64,000 bases of DNA from Pseudoips prasinana (GCA_951640165.1 OX621263.1:22501-86500); one strand, 5' to 3'. Positions 1-11,342 are shown, counted from the first letter of the stretch. The notes: generated by a model from the letters alone, not told the origin. Numbers and translations: made by a program.

Positions 1-2
1 AA

Positions 3-1007
3 CTCCGCGGCTATTCCGCTCATCTACCGCCAGATTGCCCCATCGAAAGCCTTGTACCTGCTTCCGAGCTCCTTCACCCTTCGCATAGAACCGGCATAAG
101 ATTCACATCCGCCCTCACCTCTGAGGATGTGAACTCCATGATCACTGACGACACCGTCCAACTGTATACAGACGGCAGCAAACATGATGGTGGGGTAGGG
201 GCGGCTGTAGTTATACTGCGGCCGAACTCCCCCTCCATCATTAAGAAGCTGAAATTGCATGATTGTTGCTCAGTATTTCAGGCAGAAATGCTCGCCATAG
301 AGCATGCCTGCAGATGGATACTGGACAACAATTCGCGACGGAACCTCATTTTGTCAGATTGCCGGTCGGGATTGACGGAGCTCGAGAACCCCAATAGCGC
401 CAACCACTTCGCCACCAAAATTCACCGATACCTGCACGATGCACTGTCTGCCGGTATTGACATTCGATTCGGATGGATTAAGTCCCATGTCGGAATTCCC
501 GGCAATGAAATGGCAGACTCTGCCGCCAAATCTGCTGCGGAATTACACCGAACCCCGGACTATTTATCCATCCCAATCAGCCACATCAAACACACCAACT
601 CAAACACCTCCTCCGCCTCACTGGCAGAACTCTACGACCACACGACATATATCAAAACACTTCTACCTACACATGACGACTTGATATCCTATATCAAGCT
701 CGTACAACCTAACTTCGCGGTAACACAATTCCTCTCCAACCATGGTTACCACAAGGCATATTTGCACAGGTTTAAAATAACCGACAACGATGTCTGTCCT
801 TGTGATAACCAAACAGCCCAAACCCTCAACCACTTAATCGTAGACTGCCCACGCTTTCTGGCTACCAGAACCGACCACCTTCTGGCTACGGATAGCCCTG
901 ACCCCTTTAACTTACGTACTGTACTTGACCACCCCACCACCATAGAAACATTCCACAAACACATACACTACATTATCAAAACACTCAAAACTTTCAATTC
1001 AACATAA
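3..1007 (+). CDS. Family A ORF2, C-terminal part: RNase H and zinc knuckle
   Basis: The frame is open from base 3, so the N-terminal endonuclease and reverse transcriptase lie outside the window; no start codon is expected here. What remains is an RNase H domain with its acidic set: YTDGSK (first Asp), FQAEMLAIEHA (Glu), LSDCRSGL (Asp) and SHVGIPGNEMAD (His and last Asp). A CCHC-type knuckle follows near the C terminus (CPC, then HLIVDC). RNase H removes the RNA strand after first-strand synthesis. The protein differs from A2 by a handful of substitutions (for example Thr for Ile in the HRTPDY stretch). No frame damage is visible in the part present. Confidence 0.85.
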   Translation, partial: LRGYSAHLPPDCPIESLVPASELLHPSHRTGIRFTSALTSEDVNSMITDDTVQLYTDGSKHDGGVGAAVVILRPNSPSIIKKLKLHDCCSVFQAEMLAIEHACRWILDNNSRRNLILSDCRSGLTELENPNSANHFATKIHRYLHDALSAGIDIRFGWIKSHVGIPGNEMADSAAKSAAELHRTPDYLSIPISHIKHTNSNTSSASLAELYDHTTYIKTLLPTHDDLISYIKLVQPNFAVTQFLSNHGYHKAYLHRFKITDNDVCPCDNQTAQTLNHLIVDCPRFLATRTDHLLATDSPDPFNLRTVLDHPTTIETFHKHIHYIIKTLKTFNST

Positions 1008-1807
1008 CATTCGACAAACACGAACACAAATTCCGCTGGTATATGGTATGACTTATAGGACCGTTCCTGAGTTATAGTATATACCAGTTCATGGGTTGGC
1101 GCGCGGGTCGGTTTACGGGGTGCCCTTCAGGCATCCTATTTGCCAGTCCGCGCGTCAACTCTACATTTAGTTTATATTTTTATTATATATTAGCATGTAC
1201 ATAATATATATAAATACATATTTACTTTAATTTTTCTTTTTCTGTGGTTCATTCCACACCTCTATCACATATGTGAGGGGGTGTGGAATGAAGCATTTAA
1301 ATTCATATATTATTATATCTTTTATAAGATACCCCTTTGGCCAGTTCCAAAGTGCGGATCGGCCTTATTGCGAGGTCGTGCCGCATGGCGGAACATCTAA
1401 AATCCAATATATTACACTAATATTCAGATTTTATTATATCTTTTATTAAATACCTATTTGGCCAGTTCCTAAGTGCTGCTCGGTCTCATTGCGAGGCCTT
1501 GCCGCATGGCGGAACATCAAAATTTATTATATTCATATATCATTATATCTTTTATAAGATACCTATTTGGCCAGTTCCTTACCTATTTGGCCAGTTCCTA
1601 AGTACGGCTCGGCCTCATTGCGAGGCCGCGCCGCATGGCGGAACATCAAAATTTATTATATTCAATTATATATCTCTCCTTCCCTCTCCCTACGAATGAT
1701 TGCATTCAACCCCAAACCCTGCTCTCAAATCTAAAACCCAATTTTACTTTACTTCAAATGGCGGCAGACGTATCACTCGCGTTACCCCATTTATTTCAAT
1801 ATAGTAT
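1008..1807 (+). other. Family A 3' UTR with hairpins and a triplicated module
   Basis: Two long stems are visible: CTGGTATAT at 1036-1044 pairs with 1079-1087, and a GC-rich stem pairs 1095-1106 with 1148-1159 with one or two mismatches. A third pairs TTCATTCCACACC (1248-1260) with 1280-1292 and encloses the palindrome CACATATGTG. A roughly 110-130 bp module then occurs three times (starts near 1330, 1451 and 1561-1581). Each copy has a TTTGGCCAGTTCC box, a hairpin with loop ATTGC and a CCGCATGGCGGAACATC box. The third copy begins with an extra 20-bp duplication (1561-1580 and 1581-1600) that A2 lacks. These structures probably help the RT recognise its RNA; that role is inferred. Confidence 0.75.
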
Positions 1808-1819
1808 AAAAAAAAAAAA

Positions 1820-2410
1820 CCTAACCTAACCTAACCTAACCTAACCTAACCTAACCTAACCTAACCTAACCTAACCTAACCTAACCTAACCTAACCTAAC
1901 CTAACCTAACCTAACCTAACCTAACCTAACCTAACCTAACCTAACCTAACCTAACCTAACCTAACCTAACCTAACCTAACCTAACCTAACCTAACCTAAC
2001 CTAACCTAACCTAACCTAACCTAACCTAACCTAACCTAACCTAACCTAACCTAACCTAACCTAACCTAACCTAACCTAACCTAACCTAACCTAACCTAAC
2101 CTAACCTAACCTAACCTAACCTAACCTAACCTAACCTAACCTAACCTAACCTAACCTAACCTAACCTAACCTAACCTAACCTAACCTAACCTAACCTAAC
2201 CTAACCTAACCTAACCTAACCTAACCTAACCTAACCTAACCTAACCTAACCTAACCTAACCTAACCTAACCTAACCTAACCTAACCTAACCTAACCTAAC
2301 CTAACCTAACCTAACCTAACCTAACCTAACCTAACCTAACCTAACCTAACCTAACCTAACCTAACCTAACCTAACCTAACCTAACCTAACCTAACCTAAC
2401 CTAACCTAAC
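1820..2410. repeat. Telomeric (CCTAA)n array, 591 bp
   Basis: About 118 uninterrupted pentamers with no visible variants. It follows the poly(A) of A1 and ends at the 5' truncation point of element B. Confidence 0.97.
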
Positions 2411-2411
2411 C

Positions 2412-2783
2412 AACCCCCACACAGCGCACGTAGTCGTCGGAGTCTCTCCAATCATATGGAAACGCCTCACAGAAGCAGGAATGGCCTATATAGACCTGCA
2501 GAGGATAAGAATAGCGGACCAGTCTCCCCTAGTACAATGTTCGCGCTGTCTGGGGTATGGACACGGAAAGCGTTTCTGCCGGGAGACAGTGGACACATGT
2601 AGCCACTGTGGAGGTTCACATATGAGAACAGATTGTGAAAAATGGCTCGCCCAGGTGCCTCCTGGCTGCACTAACTGCCAAAAAGCTAGAATGGATCGCG
2701 TGGACCACAACGCATTTAGCATGGAATGCCCAGTGAGGAGAAAATGGGACACAATAGCCAGAATGACGGTAGCATACTGCTAA
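2412..2783 (+). CDS. Family B ORF1, C-terminal fragment with zinc knuckles
   Basis: The reading frame is open from the array junction, so the protein has lost its N-terminus; the first Met at 2481 is internal. The visible 123 residues hold cysteine/histidine knuckles of the ORF1 type: CSRCLGYGHGKRFC and CSHCGGSHMRTDC (both CX2CX4HX4C), then a third, looser cysteine cluster beginning CTNCQKA. Such knuckles bind the element RNA in the ribonucleoprotein. The TAA stop at 2781-2783 lies 7 bp before the ORF2 ATG, so ORF1 and ORF2 do not overlap, unlike family S. Confidence 0.85.
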   Translation, partial: NPHTAHVVVGVSPIIWKRLTEAGMAYIDLQRIRIADQSPLVQCSRCLGYGHGKRFCRETVDTCSHCGGSHMRTDCEKWLAQVPPGCTNCQKARMDRVDHNAFSMECPVRRKWDTIARMTVAYC

Positions 2784-2790
2784 AGATGAA

Positions 2791-5700
2791 ATGGGCGAAA
2801 ACACTACAGCAACTCAAAACCCAATTAGCAAAAAATGCGTGGTGGTCCAGGCGAACCTGCAAAGAAGCCAGCTGGCAACAGCAGAACTAGTCATTGAGGC
2901 GGCTAGCAAGGGCCTGGCATTCGCGCTAATCCAGGAGCCATACACCGGAAATACAGGGAGGATGAGAACATACCCGGGCACCAAAATAATACAGTGCGAC
3001 AGGTACACCGACAAAGTGAACAAAACGGCCATCGTTATATTCGACGACACTATCCACATAGCGCAGTGCCCTACGCTAACAACGCCGAACATCACGGTTG
3101 TCAAATTAAAGACAGGCACACGTCAAATAGGGGTAGTGTCGGTATACCTGGAAGGAGACACGCCGATAGAACCCTACATCGAGCAGATGGAGAAGGTGAT
3201 TAGAGAAATAGGGATAAAGGAAGTACTGATAGGAGGAGACGTAAATGCATGGAATACCTGGTGGGGAAGCAAGAGAGTGGATCAAAGAGGGGAAATTTTG
3301 GCAGGCATGATAGAGGAAACGGGAATGCATGTGCTCAACCGTGGGTCCGAACCCACCTTCGACACCATCAGAGGGGGGAAAAGATACACAAGCTGCGTCG
3401 ACATTACTACGTGCTCAACAGAACTACTCGCCAAAATAGAAAACTGGAGGACGGTAGAAGGAATGACAAACTCGGACCACAGGGCAATCTTGTTCGAACT
3501 GAACCTGGAGAAACCCACTGAAATAGAAATCAAAAGAACCACTAGGAAATATAACACAAAGAAAGCAAAATGGAACCAGTTTCATGAGAAACTAGGCCAG
3601 GTTTGGATGGAGCAAAACATAAATAAAACAGAAATAGAAAAAATAAACTGTAAGAAAACATTAGGCACATTAATAGAAAAATTTACAAACACAATTATAT
3701 CAGCAAGCACCGACACAATTCCAGAAATTAAAAACAAAAAACGGACAAGATTGCCTTGGTGGACCGAGGAGCTAGAAAAAATGAAAAAGGACGTGACAAC
3801 AAAGAGGCGCAGAATTAGATGCGCATCACAAATACGCAGGGAGTGGGTAGTGCGGCAGTACCTGGAGGCTAAAGAGGCATATGAGAAGGAGGCTAGAAAC
3901 GCACAAACCACTAGCTGGAAAAACTTCTGTGGGAGGCAGGATAGGGAGAGTATGTGGGATGGAATATACCGGGTGATGGGCCAAACCGCCAAAAGAGAGG
4001 AAGACGTGACGCTCATAAAAAACGGGAGAGAGCTAAGCAATGAAGAATCGGCCAAACTTCTGGCCGACACCTTCTACGCTGAAGACGGGGAACATAGTGA
4101 CGATGCAGACCACATACATGAAAGAGAAAAAGCAAAACGGATAAATGAGTGGACACATGGTGAACCATGTGATCCGCCATTTACGCTAGAAGAAATGAGG
4201 TGGGCTGCATCGAGCTTTAACCCGAAAAAAGCACCCGGACCTGACGGTTTGACGGCCGATATATGCCAGGCGGTCATTAAACATGACCCGGATATATTCC
4301 TCGCACTAGCAAATAGATGCCTCGACCTACACTGCTTCCCCAGAATGTGGAAGGAGGCGGTAATAGTGGTGTTGCGAAAGCCTGGCAAGGAGGACTACAC
4401 GCACCCCAAGTCGTATAGACCCATCGGACTGCTGCCTGTGCTAGGGAAGATCTTTGAGAAGATGATAGTAAGGAGAATACGTCACCACACCTTACCAGAT
4501 ATGAGCAGGCAACAATTCGGCTTTACACCACAGCGCGGCACCGAAGACTCCCTCTATGTCATGATGCAACATATCGGAGAAAAACTCAAAGACAAGAAAC
4601 TTATTACCATAGTCTCACTTGACATAGAGGGGGCCTTCGACAATGCATGGTGGCCGGCCATAAAGTGTCGATTGGCCGAATCGAAATGCCCAGCCAATAT
4701 AAGGCGCTTGGTAGACGACTATCTCTCAGACAGATCGGTCCGGCTCAGGTATGCGGGGGCTGAAAGCGGAAAGGAGACGACGAAGGGATGCGTGCAGGGC
4801 TCAATAGGGGGTCCAACATTCTGGAACCTGCTGCTGGACCCGCTATTGAAGCAACTGGAGGAACAAGGTCACCATTGCCAGGCTTTCGCCGACGATGTGA
4901 TATTGATTTTTTCGGGCGAAACAGCCCTCGAAATACAGGAACGGGCAAATCCTGCTCTCGCTCATGTGCGGAAGTGGGGAGTACGAAACAAACTCAAATT
5001 TGCACCACACAAAACAAAGGCGATGGTCATAACCAACAAAATGAAGTACGACACCCCACTTCTGCAGATGGGCGGAGTAGAAATAGAAATGACTCAAGAG
5101 ATCAAAATACTCGGCCTCACAATAGATGACAAACTGACCTTTAACCCACACGTGTCAAATGTATGTCGCAAGGCACTCAACCTGTACAAGCACCTAGCGA
5201 GAGCAGCAAAAATCCACTGGGGACTGGGTCCCGAAATAGTTACTATATGCGGCTGGCGCGTGGGGAGCAAAAACAAAGAAAATAGGAGTCCAAAAGCAGT
5301 TCAACGCAGTGCAGCGTGGATTCGTGCAAAAAATCATTAAAGCATACAGAACAGTATCACTAAACTCGGCCTTATTACTCGCCGGGCTGCTCCCCCTAGA
5401 CATTAGGGTTCGAGAGGCAGCCACTTTATTTGAAATAAAGAAAGGCTTTTCCCGGAAAGTAATAGGAGACCGAGAGATAGAAACACCGGTATTATGCACC
5501 GAGACGCCTCACCCCTCGGAACAAGTGGGAATAAAATTCCAGAACTTGGTGGACAGGGCGCGGGTGGAACAGTTTGAAAACAACGGCTTGAAAATCTATA
5601 CGGATGGAAGCAGAATAGACGAAAAGGTCGGAGCAGCACTATCCATATGGGAAGGGGATAGAGAAACCAAAACCCGAAAGCTGAAACTGGACCACTCGTG

Positions 5701-6451
5701 CACTGTTTATCAGGCGGAACTATTGGCATTGCACGAAGCCACGAAGCACGCGCTGAAAACTTCAGCACCCAACTGCAACATTTATTGCGATTCCAGATCA
5801 GCTCTGGAAACCGTAGTAAATGGTATTTCCCTCCATCCCTTGGCAGTACAAATAAGGAAAGATATACAGAAGTGTCAATCACAGAATAAATTGTTAAATC
5901 TATTCTGGATTAAAGCTCACGCCGGGCTGGAGGGAAACGAAAGAGCGGATGAATTAGCGAAGGATGCAGCGTTGAACAAGAAGACAAGACCGGACTACAG
6001 CAGGATCCCGGTTTCATTCGTCAAGCGGCAAATAAGACAGGAGTCGCTTGAGGAATGGAACCAACGCTATAGGCAAGGCGAGACTGGCTCCATTACAAAA
6101 ATCTTTTTTCCCGACGCCATAGAAGCGTACCCCACAATCCGCAAACTAAAACCAGACCATATTGAGACCCAGATCATGACGGGGCACGGCGGATTCTCGC
6201 AGTACTTAAATAGATTTAAGTGTAGGGAGAGTCCGGCGTGTGCCTGTGACCCTATAAAAGAGGAAACAGTCATGCACGTTCTAACGGAATGCCCAGTGTA
6301 TGGAAAAAGGAGAAACGACATAGAAATGGAACTGGGAACCACAATGACCATTGAAAACATAAAATATATAATAAAAGACAGTACGATAAGAAATAAGTTT
6401 TTAAAATATAGTAGAGAAATTGTCAAAAAAGTAATAAAGAAGAATAAGTAG
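2791..6451 (+). pseudogene. Family B ORF2: endonuclease, reverse transcriptase, RNase H (frameshifted)
   Basis: Starts at ATG 2791. The endonuclease has Glu49 in IQEPY, GGDVNAWN at 148-155 and the SDH triad at 228-230. The RT has APGPDG (near 481), SLDIEGAF, GCVQGSIGGP and the catalytic box as FADD (699-702) rather than YADD. The first frame then ends at 5340, while the second frame (used from about 5246) continues with YAAGAW, RNase H (YTDGSR, YQAELLALHEA, IYCDSRSAL, KAHAGLEGNERADE) and a C-terminal knuckle (CAC to HVLTEC). Aligned with family A, the segment between the Ile-Tyr of the thumb and the YAA motif is missing. A deletion between two short CTATAT-like repeats explains the shift. The protein was once about 1230 residues; this copy cannot make a full-length product. 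Confidence 0.85.
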
Positions 6452-6830
6452 ATTAAATAAAAAGCCAACATATATAAAAGAAAAGGAATACATAGATAGA
6501 AGAAAATTGTAAGAACATAAAAAAGCTTGTTATATAAACAATAGACACCCAAAGTGAAACACTAAACTTAAACTAAACATATAATGGAGAAACTAGACAC
6601 ATCGGAAAAGAAAAGGAAAGAATAAAAGTGAAGATGTAAGAATATATATGTAAAAATATATAGTGATTGCATAGGAAGGCGTTATAAAAGAAAGGTACCA
6701 TAAAAACTCCATATGTATAAATAAACAATCAAAACGAAAGCAAAAAGAAAAAGCAAAATACACCAAAGATACAAAAGGCCTCTGATCATGTCAGGGAAAT
6801 ACTGCATGCCCCCAAAAGTAGGGAGCAATG
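6452..6830 (+). other. Family B 3' UTR
   Basis: A-rich untranslated stretch between the ORF2 stop and the poly(A). I see no repeat module like that of family A and no strong long stem. Confidence 0.7.
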
Positions 6831-6849
6831 AAAAAAAAAAAAAAAAAAA

Positions 6850-8157
6850 CCTAACCTAACCTAACCTAACCTAACCTAACCTAACCTAACCTAACCTAAC
6901 CTAACCTAACCTAACCTAACCTAACCTAACCTAACCTAACCTAACCTAACCTAACCTAACCTAACCTAACCTAACCTAACCTAACCTAACCTAACCTAAC
7001 CTAACCTAACCTAACCTAACCTAACCTAACCTAACCTAACCTAACCTAACCTAACCTAACCTAACCTAACCTAACCTAACCTAACCTAACCTAACCTAAC
7101 CTAACCTAACCTAACCTAACCTAACCTAACCTAACCTAACCTAACCTAACCTAACCTAACCTAACCTAACCTAACCTAACCTAACCTAACCTAACCTAAC
7201 CTAACCTAACCTAACCTAACCTAACCTAACCTAACCTAACCTAACCTAACCTAACCTAACCTAACCTAACCTAACCTAACCTAACCTAACCTAACCTAAC
7301 CTAACCTAACCTAACCTAACCTAACCTAACCTAACCTAACCTAACCTAACCTAACCTAACCTAACCTAACCTAACCTAACCTAACCTAACCTAACCTAAC
7401 CTAACCTAACCTAACCTAACCTAACCTAACCTAACCTAACCTAACCTAACCTAACCTAACCTAACCTAACCTAACCTAACCTAACCTAACCTAACCTAAC
7501 CTAACCTAACCTAACCTAACCTAACCTAACCTAACCTAACCTAACCTAACCTAACCTAACCTAACCTAACCTAACCTAACCTAACCTAACCTAACCTAAC
7601 CTAACCTAACCTAACCTAACCTAACCTAACCTAACCTAACCTAACCTAACCTAACCTAACCTAACCTAACCTAACCTAACCTAACCTAACCTAACCTAAC
7701 CTAACCTAACCTAACCTAACCTAACCTAACCTAACCTAACCTAACCTAACCTAACCTAACCTAACCTAACCTAACCTAACCTAACCTAACCTAACCTAAC
7801 CTAACCTAACCTAACCTAACCTAACCTAACCTAACCTAACCTAACCTAACCTAACCTAACCTAACCTAACCTAACCTAACCTAACCTAACCTAACCTAAC
7901 CTAACCTAACCTAACCTAACCTAACCTAACCTAACCTAACCTAACCTAACCTAACCTAACCTAACCTAACCTAACCTAACCTAACCTAACCTAACCTAAC
8001 CTAACCTAACCTAACCTAACCTAACCTAACCTAACCTAACCTAACCTAACCTAACCTAACCTAACCTAACCTAACCTAACCTAACCTAACCTAACCTAAC
8101 CTAACCTAACCTAACCTAACCTAACCTAACCTAACCTAACCTAACCTAACCTAACCT
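6850..8157. repeat. Telomeric (CCTAA)n array, about 1.3 kb
   Basis: About 261 perfect pentamers, the longest array in the window. It runs from the poly(A) of B to the 5' truncation point of A2. Perfect units over 1.3 kb suggest recent telomerase synthesis or strong homogenisation. Confidence 0.97.
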
Positions 8158-8158
8158 C

Positions 8159-10351
8159 CCCCAAACTATCACAGACCTCCTCAACAGATGTCTGACCCTT
8201 AATTACTTTCCCAAAGCATGGAAGACTGCCGTAGCGAAAATTATTCCTAAACAGGAGAAAACGGACTACACGACCTTATCCGCTTTCAGACCTATAGGAC
8301 TAATTAACGTTTTCGGCAAGCTCTTTGAAAAACTACTCACAAACAGACTGACTCACCATCTATGCACCACCAACAACTCCTCCAAACTTCAATTCGGGTT
8401 CAAATTACGAACCTCCACCTACCAAGCGCTCGACAATGCCCTCAGCAATGTCAGGCGCGCTCTCTCCAACCAGGAACATGTCATTGCCACCTCCCTGGAC
8501 ATCAAGGCAGCGTTTGATCACGCTTGGTGGCCTGCCATTTTCCTGCGATTACGTAACTCCAAATGCCCCCGTAACTTATACAACACTCTTTTAAGTTACG
8601 TCGAAAGCCGTCAAGTCAGCCTCTCCTTTGCCGACTGTCAGGCCAGTAAGCCCATGACGATGGGCTGCATACAGGGCTCCGTTTGCGGCCCTGCTCTGTG
8701 GAACATCGTCCTGGACGAACTGCTGGACCTGCAACTGCCTAATGGCTGCCATCTTCAGGCCTACGCTGATGACGTGCTTTTAATTTCTCACGCCAAAACC
8801 ACCTCTGAGCTGGAAACCATCACCAACTCTGCTCTTTCCCAGATCCTTGACTGGGGTAACTCAGTCAAACTTACATTTGGTCCAAGTAAAACCCAGGTGC
8901 TGGGCTTTACTAACAAATCCACTAGATGCAATATCTCCATGGGCGATCAGACTCTGACTTTTTCAGACAGTTTCAAATATCTCGGCATCATAATCGACAG
9001 GAAACTCAGATTCACAAAACACTGTGGTTATATTATTGAGAAAGCTAAAAAGCTCCTCAATAAGCTAACCATCTTCATAAGGCCCACTTGGGGCGTACAC
9101 CCTGGTAATGTTAAAATCATATACGAACACGTCATCCAACCTATTGTGTGCTACGCTGCTAGCATCTGGTCTGGATGCCTCAAATACAAACACATACACA
9201 AACAGCTCCTGTCTTTACAAAGACTATTTGCCCTGAAGATCGTACAAGGCTTTCGCACCCTCAACACCCCCACTGCCATCTGTCTAGCCAACTTAACGCC
9301 ATTACCTGCGAAGATCCTCGAGTTCGCAGATAATGAGCTGACCAAACTCCGCGGCTATTCCGCTCATTTACCACCTGATTGCCCCATCGAAAGCCTTGTA
9401 CCTGCTTCCGAGCTCCTTCACCCTTCGCATAGAACCGGCATAAGATTCACATCCGCCCTCACCTCTGAGGATGTGAACTCCATGATCACTGACGACACCG
9501 TCCAACTGTATACAGACGGCAGTAAACATGATGGTGGGGTAGGGGCGGCTGTAGTTATACTGCGGCCGAACTCCCCCTCCATCATTAAGAAGCTGAAATT
9601 GCATGATTGTTGCTCAGTATTTCAGGCAGAAATGCTCGCCATAGAGCATGCCTGCAGATGGATACTGGACAACAATTCGCGACGGAACCTCATTTTGTCA
9701 GATTGCCGGTCGGGATTGACGGAGCTCGAGAACCCCAATAGCGCCAACCACTTTGCCACCAAAATTCACCGATACCTGCACGACGCACTGCCTGCCGGTA
9801 TTGACATTCGATTCGGATGGATTAAGTCCCATGTCGGAATTCCCGGCAATGAAATGGCAGACTCTGCAGCCAAATCTGCTGCGGAATTACACCGAATCCC
9901 GGACTATTTCTCCATCCCAATCAGCCACATCAAGCACACCAACTCAAACACCTCCTCCGCCTCACTGACAGAACTCTACGACCACACCACATATATCAAA
10001 ACACTTCTACCTACACATGACGACTTGATATCCTATATCAAGCTCGTACAACCTAACTTCGCGGTAACACAACTCCTCTCCAACCATGGTTACCACAAGG
10101 CATACTTGCACAGGTTTAAAATAACCGACAACGATGTCTGTCCTTGTGATAACCAAACAGCCCAAACCCTCAACCACTTAATCGTAGACTGCCCACGCTT
10201 TCTGGCTACCAGAACCGACCACCTTCTGGCTACGGATAGCCCTGACCCCTTTAACTTACGTACTGTACTTGACCACCCCACCACCATAGAAACATTCCAC
10301 AAACACATACACTACATTATCAAAACACTCAAAACTTTCAACTCAACATAA
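8159..10351 (+). CDS. Family A ORF2, 5'-truncated: reverse transcriptase, RNase H, zinc knuckle
   Basis: Open from the array junction to the stop (about 730 codons); the ATG at 8654 is internal. RT motifs in order: FRPIGLINVFGKLFEK, QFGFK, TSLDIKAAFDHAWW (motif A Asp), GCIQGSVCGP (motif B), AYADDVLLI (motif C, near residue 203) and FKYLGIIIDRKL. After the thumb come RNase H (YTDGSKHDGGVGAA near 452, FQAEMLAIEHA, LSDCRSGL, SHVGIPGNEMAD) and a terminal knuckle, CPC to HLIVDC. The endonuclease and N-terminal RT are missing through 5' truncation, the usual result of incomplete reverse transcription. The remaining frame is intact, so the insertion is fairly young. Confidence 0.9.
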   Translation, partial: PQTITDLLNRCLTLNYFPKAWKTAVAKIIPKQEKTDYTTLSAFRPIGLINVFGKLFEKLLTNRLTHHLCTTNNSSKLQFGFKLRTSTYQALDNALSNVRRALSNQEHVIATSLDIKAAFDHAWWPAIFLRLRNSKCPRNLYNTLLSYVESRQVSLSFADCQASKPMTMGCIQGSVCGPALWNIVLDELLDLQLPNGCHLQAYADDVLLISHAKTTSELETITNSALSQILDWGNSVKLTFGPSKTQVLGFTNKSTRCNISMGDQTLTFSDSFKYLGIIIDRKLRFTKHCGYIIEKAKKLLNKLTIFIRPTWGVHPGNVKIIYEHVIQPIVCYAASIWSGCLKYKHIHKQLLSLQRLFALKIVQGFRTLNTPTAICLANLTPLPAKILEFADNELTKLRGYSAHLPPDCPIESLVPASELLHPSHRTGIRFTSALTSEDVNSMITDDTVQLYTDGSKHDGGVGAAVVILRPNSPSIIKKLKLHDCCSVFQAEMLAIEHACRWILDNNSRRNLILSDCRSGLTELENPNSANHFATKIHRYLHDALPAGIDIRFGWIKSHVGIPGNEMADSAAKSAAELHRIPDYFSIPISHIKHTNSNTSSASLTELYDHTTYIKTLLPTHDDLISYIKLVQPNFAVTQLLSNHGYHKAYLHRFKITDNDVCPCDNQTAQTLNHLIVDCPRFLATRTDHLLATDSPDPFNLRTVLDHPTTIETFHKHIHYIIKTLKTFNST

Positions 10352-11124
10352 CACTCGACAAACACGAACACAAATTCCGCTGGTATATGGTATGACTTAT
10401 AGGACCGTTCCTGAGTTATAGTATATACCAGTTCATGGGTTGGCGCGCGGGTCGGTTTACGGGGTGCCCTTCAGGCATCCTATTTGCCGGTCCGCGCGTC
10501 AACTCTACATTTAGTTTATATTTTTATTATATATTAGCATGTACATAATATATATAAATACATATTTACTTTAATTTTCCTTTTACTGTGGTTCATTCCA
10601 CACCTCTATCACATATGTGAGGGGGTGTGGAATGAAGCATTTAAATCCATATATTATTATATCTTTTATAAGATACCCCCTTTGGCCAGTTCCAAAGTGC
10701 GGATCGGCCTTATTGCGAGGTCGTGCCGCATGGCGGAACATCTAAAATCCAATATATTATACTAATATTCAGATTTTATTATATCTTTTATTAAATACCT
10801 ATTTGGCCAGTTCCTAAGTGCTGCTCGGTCTCATTGCGAGGCCTTGCCGCATGGCGGAACATCAAAATTTATTATATTCATATATCTTTTATAAGATACC
10901 TATTTGGCCAGTTCCTAAGTACGGCTCGGCCTCATTGCGAGGCCGCGCCGCATGGCGGAACATCAAAATTTATTATATTCAATTATATATCTCTCCTTCC
11001 CTCTCCCTACGAATGATTGCATTCAACCCCACACCCTGCTCTCAAATCTAAAACCCAATTTTACTTTACTTCAAATGGCGGCAGACGTATCACTCGCGTT
11101 ACCCCATTTATTTCCATATAGTAT
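10352..11124 (+). other. Family A 3' UTR, copy A2
   Basis: Same stems as in A1, including TTCATTCCACACC at 10592-10604 pairing with 10624-10636, and the three hairpin modules (from about 10676, 10797 and 10896). It lacks the 20-bp duplication seen in A1 at 1561-1600 and has a shorter AT spacer before the third module. Confidence 0.75.
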
Positions 11125-11141
11125 AAAAAAAAAAAAAAAAA

Positions 11142-11306
11142 CCTAACCTAACCTAACCTAACCTAACCTAACCTAACCTAACCTAACCTAACCTAACCTA
11201 ACCTAACCTAACCTAACCTAACCTAACCTAACCTAACCTAACCTAACCTAACCTAACCTAACCTAACCTAACCTAACCTAACCTAACCTAACCTAACCTA
11301 ACCTAA

Positions 11307-11308
<2 letters not shown>
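11142..11308. repeat. Telomeric (CCTAA)n array, 167 bp, with switch in element orientation
   Basis: About 33 units. On its left is the poly(A) of a + strand element, on its right the poly(T) of a minus-strand element, so two tails face each other across it. Confidence 0.95.

Positions 11309-11342
<34 letters not shown>

Larger units (their letters stand above)
1..1819 (+). mobile_element. Family A retrotransposon, copy A1 (3' part)
   Basis: TRAS-oriented non-LTR element whose 5' part lies left of the window. It holds the end of ORF2, a 3' UTR of about 800 bp and a poly(A) tail (1808-1819) that runs straight into CCTAA repeats. It is nearly identical to A2 from 9345 onward. The AT-rich 3' UTR contrasts with the GC-rich minus-strand elements further right. 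Confidence 0.9.
2411..6849 (+). mobile_element. Family B retrotransposon (5'-truncated in ORF1)
   Basis: A second TRAS-oriented family, different in sequence from A. It starts abruptly inside ORF1 at the end of the array, then carries ORF1 C-terminus, ORF2, a 3' UTR of about 380 bp and a poly(A) of 19 (6831-6849) followed directly by CCTAA. The A-rich coding strand differs sharply from families S, D and E. An internal deletion in ORF2 makes this copy defective. Confidence 0.92.
8158..11141 (+). mobile_element. Family A retrotransposon, copy A2 (5'-truncated)
   Basis: Begins inside the RT domain right after the array and ends with a poly(A) (11125-11141) joined to CCTAA. It shares ORF2 end and 3' UTR with A1, with few substitutions and small indels in the 3' UTR repeats. 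Confidence 0.92.

Noticed and set aside
1820..2410. CCTAA arrays as CRISPR or ordinary satellite
   Set aside because: There are no spacers, the unit is the insect telomere repeat, and site-specific elements end in it in fixed phase.
3582..4070. Minus-strand frame of 162 codons, hydrophobic, in family B
   Set aside because: It is the complement of the A-rich ORF2, giving Phe/Ser/Leu-rich nonsense; no independent support.
6452..6830. Possible host transcript or tRNA-like element in the family B 3' UTR
   Set aside because: No cloverleaf, no A and B boxes and no coding frame; it is bounded by the ORF2 stop and the poly(A).
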